In this document: piece by piece, positions 58,865 through 64,000 of the stretch | How positions within the stretch are numbered: position 1 is the stretch's first letter | Layout: each line of letters begins with the position of its first letter | Source of the DNA: Collinsella sp. | GTDB taxonomy: Bacteria > Actinomycetota > Coriobacteriia > Coriobacteriales > Coriobacteriaceae | NCBI GenBank assembly: GCA_018368345.1 | Contig: JAGZEK010000007.1 | Coordinates: 1 to 64,000, forward strand | Reading direction: 5' to 3' | DNA: 64,000 nt | Translations under genes and position numbers: made by a program | Notes under the pieces: generated by a model | What the model was told of the DNA's origin: nothing | Database searches by the model: none | What the model saw: the letters and a program-made list of their open reading frames with translations, nothing else

Positions 58865-59847
58865 CGGGACTCCTTTCGGTCACGTACGCGTTTCTCGCGC
58901 ACATCATCATAAGTGTCGTATGCCTCGACGATACGTCCCACCAAGGCATGGCGCACCACGTCGGCGCGCTCGAGGTGCGAAAATGCGACATCGTCGACAC
59001 GGCCCAAAATCTGCTCAACGTCGGCAAGACCGCCACGACGACCCACCAGGTCGCGCTGGCTCAGGTCGCCGGTGATCACGAACTTGGAGTTGAAGCCCAG
59101 GCGTGTCAGGAACATCTTCATCTGCTCGGGCGTGGTATTTTGCGCCTCGTCGAGCACCACGAAAGCATCGCTCAGCGTGCGGCCGCGCATGTAGGCAAGC
59201 GGGGCGATCTCGATCACGCCGCGCTCCATAAGCTCATCGGTGCGCTCGCGATCCATCATGTCAAAAAGGGCGTCGTAGAGCGGACGCATGTAGGGATCGA
59301 TCTTTTCCTCAAGGGTACCGGGCAAAAAGCCCAGATTCTCCCCCGCCTCGACAACCGGACGCGTCAAGATCAGACGGCCCACCTCGTGACGCTTGAGCGC
59401 GGCAACGGCGAGCGCCATGGCCAGATAGGTCTTACCGGTACCGGCAGGACCCAAGCCAAAGGTGATGGTATGCGAGCGAATGGCATCCACATAGCGCTTT
59501 TGCCCGAGCGTTTTGGGGCGAATGGCACGACCGCGATACGAAAGCAGCACGTCATCGCGAAGCGACGTAGCCTCGTGCTCACCGTCGCGCAGAACGGCCA
59601 GACAGCGCGAGACATCGTCGGCAGAAAGCGTGCGCCCGGCAGCAGCCTCACGAAAGGCATGTTCGAAAAAACGCGCCACGAGTTCGACCTCATCCGGGTC
59701 ACCGCTCACGGCGATGCTATCGCCACGGGCGACCACATGGGCGCGAACCAAGTTCTCGAGTGCACGAAGGACGCCGTCGCCGGCGCCCAAAACGCGCGAG
59801 GGGTCGATACCCTCGGGAACGGTAAGTCTAATCTTCGAGGCTTCCAT
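58861..59847 (-). CDS. phoH: PhoH family ATPase (PhoL-like)
   Basis: A 328-residue P-loop ATPase. Walker A GPAGTGKTYLAMALAV, LTRPVVEAGENLGFLPG and Walker B FVVLDEAQNTTPEQMKMFLTR define the PhoH family; a KH-like N-terminal region precedes it. It is proposed to act with YbeY in RNA metabolism. The ATG at 59847 follows GGGAGG and overlaps the mtaB end by 20 nt. Confidence 0.94.
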   Translation of the reverse strand: MEASKIRLTVPEGIDPSRVLGAGDGVLRALENLVRAHVVARGDSIAVSGDPDEVELVARFFEHAFREAAAGRTLSADDVSRCLAVLRDGEHEATSLRDDVLLSYRGRAIRPKTLGQKRYVDAIRSHTITFGLGPAGTGKTYLAMALAVAALKRHEVGRLILTRPVVEAGENLGFLPGTLEEKIDPYMRPLYDALFDMMDRERTDELMERGVIEIAPLAYMRGRTLSDAFVVLDEAQNTTPEQMKMFLTRLGFNSKFVITGDLSQRDLVGRRGGLADVEQILGRVDDVAFSHLERADVVRHALVGRIVEAYDTYDDVREKRVRDRKESR

Positions 59848-61120
59848 GAACCTCCCTGCGCGCATGGACCAAGCCGGAATCATCGACTCCGATGATAGCA
59901 ACATCGAGCAGGCACGGGGCTGTGAGTCCACAGGTATCGTCAAGACGGGCATGATGGAACGAGCCGAGCGTCAGGTTGTCACCATACTCGAGCACGGCAC
60001 GCTCGACCGTGCCCACGCGACGACGAGCGTCGGCAATAGCGAGCTCCTGTGCCGCGGCCCGCATACGGCGGCTGCGCTCGGCCATAACCTCGGGCGGCAC
60101 CTGGTCGGGCATGTCAGCCGCAAGGGTACCGGGACGCTTGCTGTAACGGAACACGTGCATGCGCGAAAAGCCCACACGGCGGCACAGCGCCAGCGACTCC
60201 TCGAATTCCTCGTCCGTCTCGCCGGGGAAGCCGACGATGACATCGCACGAAAGAGACACCTGGGGCAAGTTGGCGCGAATCATGCGCACCGTGTCCTCAA
60301 AGGCCTCGGCGCTATAGGGACGGCCCATGCGATGCAGGGTCGCCGTGCAGCCGGACTGCACGGGCAGGTGCAAAAACGGGGCGATACGCTGCGGATAGCG
60401 CGCCATAACCTTAAGCAGGCGCTCAGAGATATCCATGGGCTCGACCGAGGAAATGCGCACATGCGGAATAGACGTGCGCTCCATGATGGCCTCGAGCAGC
60501 TCATCGATTTCGACATGCTCGTCGGTCGCGCTCTTGCCATCGTAGGCACCCAGGTTCACACCGGTCAGCACCACCTCGGGCACGCCGGCCTCCTGGGCCT
60601 CGCGAACTTGCTCGAGCACGGACCCGACGGGCACGGAGCGCTCGGGGCCGCGTGCCTTCCACACAATGCAATAGGTGCAGCGATGGTTGCAGCCGTCCTG
60701 AATCTTCACGCCCAGGCGAGAGCGACCGAGCGCATCGACCACCTCGCCATCGCTGCAGGCGGGAACGCTATCGGACTCAACGCCCAGCACCTCGCAGACA
60801 CGTTCGGCGACATCGATCTTGGACGGCTCGGCGATCACGCGATCCGAAAGCTCCAACAACTCCTCAGGATGCAAATTGACCACGCAACCGGTCACGAGCA
60901 CAAAGGGCTCGTTTGGATAGGCCAGCGCATGACGAACTGCCTTACGGGTCTTGGCCTCAGCCTCGCCCGTAACGGCACAGGTGTTAATGACGATCAGATC
61001 GGCATCCTGGGGCTCCACAATAGCAAAGCCCAGGCGCATAAGATCGGCAGTGATACGGTCAGACTCAACCCGGTTGACACGGCAGCCGAGGTTGACGACG
61101 GAAATATGGGGTGCGAGCAC
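59828..61120 (-). CDS. mtaB: tRNA (N6-threonylcarbamoyladenosine-C2)-methylthiotransferase MtaB
   Basis: A 430-residue radical SAM enzyme converting t6A37 to ms2t6A37. NLGCRVNRVESD, INTCAVTGEAEAKTRK and LVTGCVVN provide the N-terminal Cys; the radical SAM motif is DGCNHRCTYCIVWKARGPERS. The NTCAVTxEA element marks MtaB. The start is GTG with AGGAG 5 nt upstream. Confidence 0.94.
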   Translation of the reverse strand: MLAPHISVVNLGCRVNRVESDRITADLMRLGFAIVEPQDADLIVINTCAVTGEAEAKTRKAVRHALAYPNEPFVLVTGCVVNLHPEELLELSDRVIAEPSKIDVAERVCEVLGVESDSVPACSDGEVVDALGRSRLGVKIQDGCNHRCTYCIVWKARGPERSVPVGSVLEQVREAQEAGVPEVVLTGVNLGAYDGKSATDEHVEIDELLEAIMERTSIPHVRISSVEPMDISERLLKVMARYPQRIAPFLHLPVQSGCTATLHRMGRPYSAEAFEDTVRMIRANLPQVSLSCDVIVGFPGETDEEFEESLALCRRVGFSRMHVFRYSKRPGTLAADMPDQVPPEVMAERSRRMRAAAQELAIADARRRVGTVERAVLEYGDNLTLGSFHHARLDDTCGLTAPCLLDVAIIGVDDSGLVHARREVHGSLED

Positions 61121-61129
61121 GCGGGCTCC

Positions 61130-62278
61130 TTAATCGAGGATATCGTCGAGGGCACTCTTGATACGGTCGGTCACCGACTTCTTACCAGAAGCAACGTCAT
61201 CGCCCATCTCATCGGCAAAAGCACGGAGCAGCTCGCGCTGCTTATTGGAAAGATTGGTGGGAACGACCACGCGCAGTTGCACGATCAGGCGGCCACGCGA
61301 ACCGCCACCGCCAATGCGCGGCATGCCGTAATTATTGACGCTCACGGTATCACCGTACTGGGCGCCGGCGGGAACCGTCACCTTAACGACCTCGTCGGGC
61401 ATAATGCCCTCGACCTCGATCTCGCAGCCAAGCGCAGCCTGCGCAATCGAGATATCACTCACCAGGTACAGGTCGTCACCGTTGCGCTTAAAGCGCTCAT
61501 GGTCGGCAACGCGCACGTTGACAATCAGGTCGCCCGAAGGCTCGCCGCGAAGGCCGGCCTCGCCAAAGCCGCTCACACGCAGCTGGCGACCGGTCGAAAC
61601 GCCGGCGGGAATATCGATGTCAATCTTTTCATGCGAAGGCGTGCGGCCCTGACCGTCGCAGGTCTCGCAGGGATGGTCGATAACCGTGCCCTCGCCATGG
61701 CAGTCAGGGCAAGGCGAGGAAGACTGAACCTGGCCCAGGAACGAACGCTGAACCGTCGTGACGTAGCCCGTACCGTGGCAGCGGCCGCACTGCTTTTCCT
61801 GTGCGCCCTCTGCCCTACCGGTGCCATTGCAGTCCTCGCAAGGAGCAAGGCGGTCATAGCTGATCGTCTTTTTGCAGCCGAGTGCCGCCTCCTCGAGCGT
61901 CACCGAAAGGGAGATGGCCATATCGCGACCCCGGCGGCGCTCGCGACGGCTGCGGGCGCCACCGCCGGCACCGCCGCCAAAGAACGACGAGAACAAGTCG
62001 TCCATGCCCATGCCACCAAAGATATCGTTGATATCGACGTAGCCTGAACCACCAGGGCCGTCGGCAGTGCCGTAACGGTCGTAGTTAGCACGCTTCTGCT
62101 CATCGGAAAGAACGGAATACGCCTCGTTAAGCTCTTTAAACTTGGCCTCGGCCTCGGGGTCGTCCGAAACGTCCGGGTGTACGGTACGGGCCTTCTTTAG
62201 AAACGCGCGCTTAATCGTCCGCGCGTCGGCATCCCTGTCGACGCCAAGTACCTCGTAGTAATCCCTATTTTCCGACAC
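61130..62278 (-). CDS. dnaJ: Molecular chaperone DnaJ
   Basis: A 382-residue Hsp40: J-domain with HPD (residues ~4-70), Gly/Phe-rich region (GGGAGGGARS), four zinc-finger repeats (CEDCNGTG, CGRCHGTG, CPDCHGEG, CETCDGQG), and both C-terminal substrate domains. The GTG at 62278 is chosen because GGAAGGA is upstream and the J-domain begins three residues later. Confidence 0.95.
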   Translation of the reverse strand: MSENRDYYEVLGVDRDADARTIKRAFLKKARTVHPDVSDDPEAEAKFKELNEAYSVLSDEQKRANYDRYGTADGPGGSGYVDINDIFGGMGMDDLFSSFFGGGAGGGARSRRERRRGRDMAISLSVTLEEAALGCKKTISYDRLAPCEDCNGTGRAEGAQEKQCGRCHGTGYVTTVQRSFLGQVQSSSPCPDCHGEGTVIDHPCETCDGQGRTPSHEKIDIDIPAGVSTGRQLRVSGFGEAGLRGEPSGDLIVNVRVADHERFKRNGDDLYLVSDISIAQAALGCEIEVEGIMPDEVVKVTVPAGAQYGDTVSVNNYGMPRIGGGGSRGRLIVQLRVVVPTNLSNKQRELLRAFADEMGDDVASGKKSVTDRIKSALDDILD

Positions 62279-62359
62279 GACCGAATCCTTCCGACTTTCA
62301 TTATTGTCACAGTGCGTCCTATACCCAAGCAGGGCCGGCCGCAAACAGAGGGTTTGATG

Positions 62360-63463
62360 TTATTGCATTTGGTACGGCGAAAGCATGGCCCGTTGCGAGC
62401 AGCTCGCGAACCAAACCGACACGAGCGCGAACATGAAGCCGTTGGCAAAACCGTTGGCAAACTGCATCGCACCGCGCTTCCACCACAGCAAGCTGCGATG
62501 AAGCACGCCGTCCGAAAGCACCATGAACAGGCCCATGGTAAACGGAATAAAGCACATCACGGCAAAGGCAGAGAACACGCCCGAGATGGCCGAGAGTACC
62601 AAAAACGGCGCCACGATGCCCATCAGGTAAAAACCGATACGAGCTTTGCCTTCCAAGCGCTCGGCCTCAACATGGGCGCGGCCCACCAGGTCGCCGCCCG
62701 CGGCACCGTTGGTGCCAGCATGACCCATGCCGCTAATGCGGACCTCGTCGCCATCGTGCGTGCCGGCAGGAAACTCAATCGTCTGCTCGGAGGTTACGCG
62801 AGTACGACCGCTGCCACCGCAATCAGGGCAGGGGTCTGCCACGACCTTACCGGAACCGCCGCACTCGGGGCAGACCGACTGGAACGTGCCCGCACCAAAC
62901 AGGAAGGACAGGTCGACGTCGATGTGGCCGCGGCCGCCACAGCTTGGGCAGGTATGGGCATGCTCGGAGGAGACAGAACCCGAGCCGCCGCAGTGACCAC
63001 AGGTATCGAAGCGCGTATAGCGGACGGTCTTGCGGGCACCGCCCTTGGCCTCCTTGGCGTCCAGTTTGATATCGACGACCACGTTGGCGCCGTTCTCGGG
63101 ATTGTAGGCAGCCTGGCCGCGACGCTGCTGGCCCCAGGCGCCACCAAAGGGAAAGCCGCCCTCAAAGGGATTGCCATAGCCCGTGCTGCCAGCGTAGCCG
63201 CCACCATAGGGCGAAGCCGTAGGAGCACCGGCAAAGGGATTGCCAGAACGCATGGCGTCGTAGCGCGCACGTTTTTGCTCATCCGAAAGCACGGCGTAGG
63301 CCTCGGAAACCTCTTTAAACTTTTCCTCGGCATCCGGCTCTTTATTGACGTCCGGATGGAGCTTACGGGCCTTTTGCTGGAAGGCCTTTTGAATATCACG
63401 CGAGGTGGCGTCCTTGGAGACACCCAGAATCTCGTAGTAATCTTTTTCGTTCATCGTCGCCAT
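62360..63463 (-). CDS. DnaJ paralogue with C-terminal membrane domain
   Basis: A 367-residue protein. It has a normal J-domain (DYYEILGVSKDATSRDIQKA, HPD motif present), a Gly/Phe/Tyr-rich linker, the first C-terminal domain with four zinc repeats (CGHCGGSG, CPSCGGRG, CPECGGSG, CPDCGGSG) and EFPAGTHDGDEVRI. Then, where the second substrate domain should be, there are about three hydrophobic helices (from about residue 275, GFYLMGIVAPFLVLSAISG). Start at 63463 follows GGAGG. It lies 81 nt upstream of dnaJ, so the pair is probably co-transcribed. Likely a membrane-tethered co-chaperone; function inferred. Confidence 0.88.
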   Translation of the reverse strand: MATMNEKDYYEILGVSKDATSRDIQKAFQQKARKLHPDVNKEPDAEEKFKEVSEAYAVLSDEQKRARYDAMRSGNPFAGAPTASPYGGGYAGSTGYGNPFEGGFPFGGAWGQQRRGQAAYNPENGANVVVDIKLDAKEAKGGARKTVRYTRFDTCGHCGGSGSVSSEHAHTCPSCGGRGHIDVDLSFLFGAGTFQSVCPECGGSGKVVADPCPDCGGSGRTRVTSEQTIEFPAGTHDGDEVRISGMGHAGTNGAAGGDLVGRAHVEAERLEGKARIGFYLMGIVAPFLVLSAISGVFSAFAVMCFIPFTMGLFMVLSDGVLHRSLLWWKRGAMQFANGFANGFMFALVSVWFASCSQRAMLSPYQMQ

Positions 63464-63521
63464 GCGCGGCAACCTCCTGCTCACAGCAGCGTATATATTC
63501 CGGTAATTCTACCCGAGCGGC

Positions 63522-64000
63522 CTAAGCTAGATCCCAAAACAGCTCGAACAGAACATTTCCATCGAGCCAGCCCAGATGGGTCGGCGCCAGACGGGCACAG
63601 GTGCGGCCAGCGATGACATCGACAGAGGCGATAGGCCCCGCATGGGTATCACCGTGCTCGGGCACCCAAGTGGCAAGCCCAAGCTCAAGAGCGCGATCAC
63701 AAGCCGCTGCCAGTTCATCGGCAGGGATGACACGAGACGCGCGAACCAACAGGTCGGAATCAACACCGCGCGTCATGCGACAAGCGAGCATCAGGTCCTC
63801 GGCCGCCGCCTCGCGCCGCGACAGATACTCGGCATCAAACATCGTCGCGGCATCGTCGCGTTGTACCAAACGCACGCGGTGAAAGTCACCACGGGGAGCC
63901 ACGCCGGGAAACAGTCCAGCCAAGCGGTCGAAATCCTCGTCGTCGAGCATGCCCGCGGCAGAACGACCCAGGCCCAGGTAGCCCCGACCAGTCCAGTAGG
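63522..64000 (-). CDS. hemW: HemW-like radical SAM protein, C-terminal part
   Basis: The reading frame continues past the window edge. The visible ~159 residues include YWTGRGYLGLGRSAAG, which corresponds to the HemW YWxGxxYLGLGxGA segment after the radical SAM core, followed by the winged-helix C-terminus (RRCEAAAEDLML-like region, LFELFWDLA end). HemW is a heme chaperone often next to dnaJ/hrcA. The radical SAM cysteines are outside the window. Confidence 0.82.
   Translation of the reverse strand, partial: YWTGRGYLGLGRSAAGMLDDEDFDRLAGLFPGVAPRGDFHRVRLVQRDDAATMFDAEYLSRREAAAEDLMLACRMTRGVDSDLLVRASRVIPADELAAACDRALELGLATWVPEHGDTHAGPIASVDVIAGRTCARLAPTHLGWLDGNVLFELFWDLA

Noticed and set aside
59513..62047. 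An 844-codon plus-strand open frame opposite phoH, mtaB and dnaJ.
   Set aside because: Antisense to three well-recognised genes, with no RBS or domain; a composition artefact.

Overview
The window is a high-GC chromosomal segment that looks like a gut actinobacterium of the class Coriobacteriia, most likely Collinsella or a close relative. This is inferred from gene content and order, GC-rich codon use, pgsA-like/GarA-like FHA/MerR synteny as in actinobacteria, LexA boxes of the CGAAC-N4-GTTCG type, and a Bacillus-like rimO-pgsA-cinA-recA-recX/rny-spoVS-miaB-miaA-hflX chain. No 16S gene is present to confirm it. Almost everything is housekeeping; most genes are packed with 1-20 nt gaps or overlaps.

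Layout. 1-17.4 kb, plus strand: tail of a tRNA-Ala, an ABC-F protein, a small membrane protein, an M50 protease, scpA-scpB-rluB, cmk-plsC-ispH-DUF512, der-plsY-gpsA-rpe, a cysteine desulfurase, a frameshifted Nif3 gene, a zinc-ribbon coiled-coil protein, coaBC and tRNA-Pro(GGG). 18.0-22.8 kb, minus strand: a visibly more GC-rich island with a LanFEG/BcrAB-like peptide-immunity ABC transporter, a YxeA-like protein and a two-component system; no bacteriocin precursor or modification gene is visible. 23.2-34.6 kb, mixed strands: CDP-alcohol phosphatidyltransferase, GarA-like FHA protein, FtsR-like MerR regulator, apt, NlpC/P60 hydrolase, degV, a DUF1836 regulator, trxB, a processive lipid glycosyltransferase, and the SOS locus (dut-nrdR-LysM divergent from lexA-DUF1624). 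34.5-64 kb, minus strand: hflX-miaA-miaB-spoVS-GHKL ATPase-rny, recX-recA, cinA-pgsA-rimO-yajQ, rodZ-like-ftsK-rnj, pnp, rpsO, recO-era-dgkA-ybeY-phoH-mtaB-dnaJ, a membrane-anchored DnaJ paralogue and the end of hemW.

Functional themes: chromosome segregation (ScpAB, FtsK), RNA decay (RNase Y, RNase J, PNPase, YbeY), tRNA and ribosome modification by three methylthiotransferases (MiaB, RimO, MtaB), phospholipid synthesis (PlsC, PlsY, GpsA, two CDP-alcohol transferases, DgkA), and an SOS regulon (LexA boxes at lexA/LysM and recA).

The most unusual material is intergenic. Two families of very large hairpins occur, each as two copies in inverted orientation: family A (31275-31378 and 31537-31639, between convergent genes) and family B (52844-52986 and 53115-53263, between rnj and pnp). 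Within each family the loop core is conserved while the 23-40 bp arms differ in sequence but stay self-complementary, and inner helices show compensatory changes. Other notable sites are a 59-nt hairpin at 23029, a shared 31-bp operator-like site in front of degV and the DUF1836 gene, a hairpin over the nrdR start codon, and three LexA boxes spaced exactly 28 bp apart.
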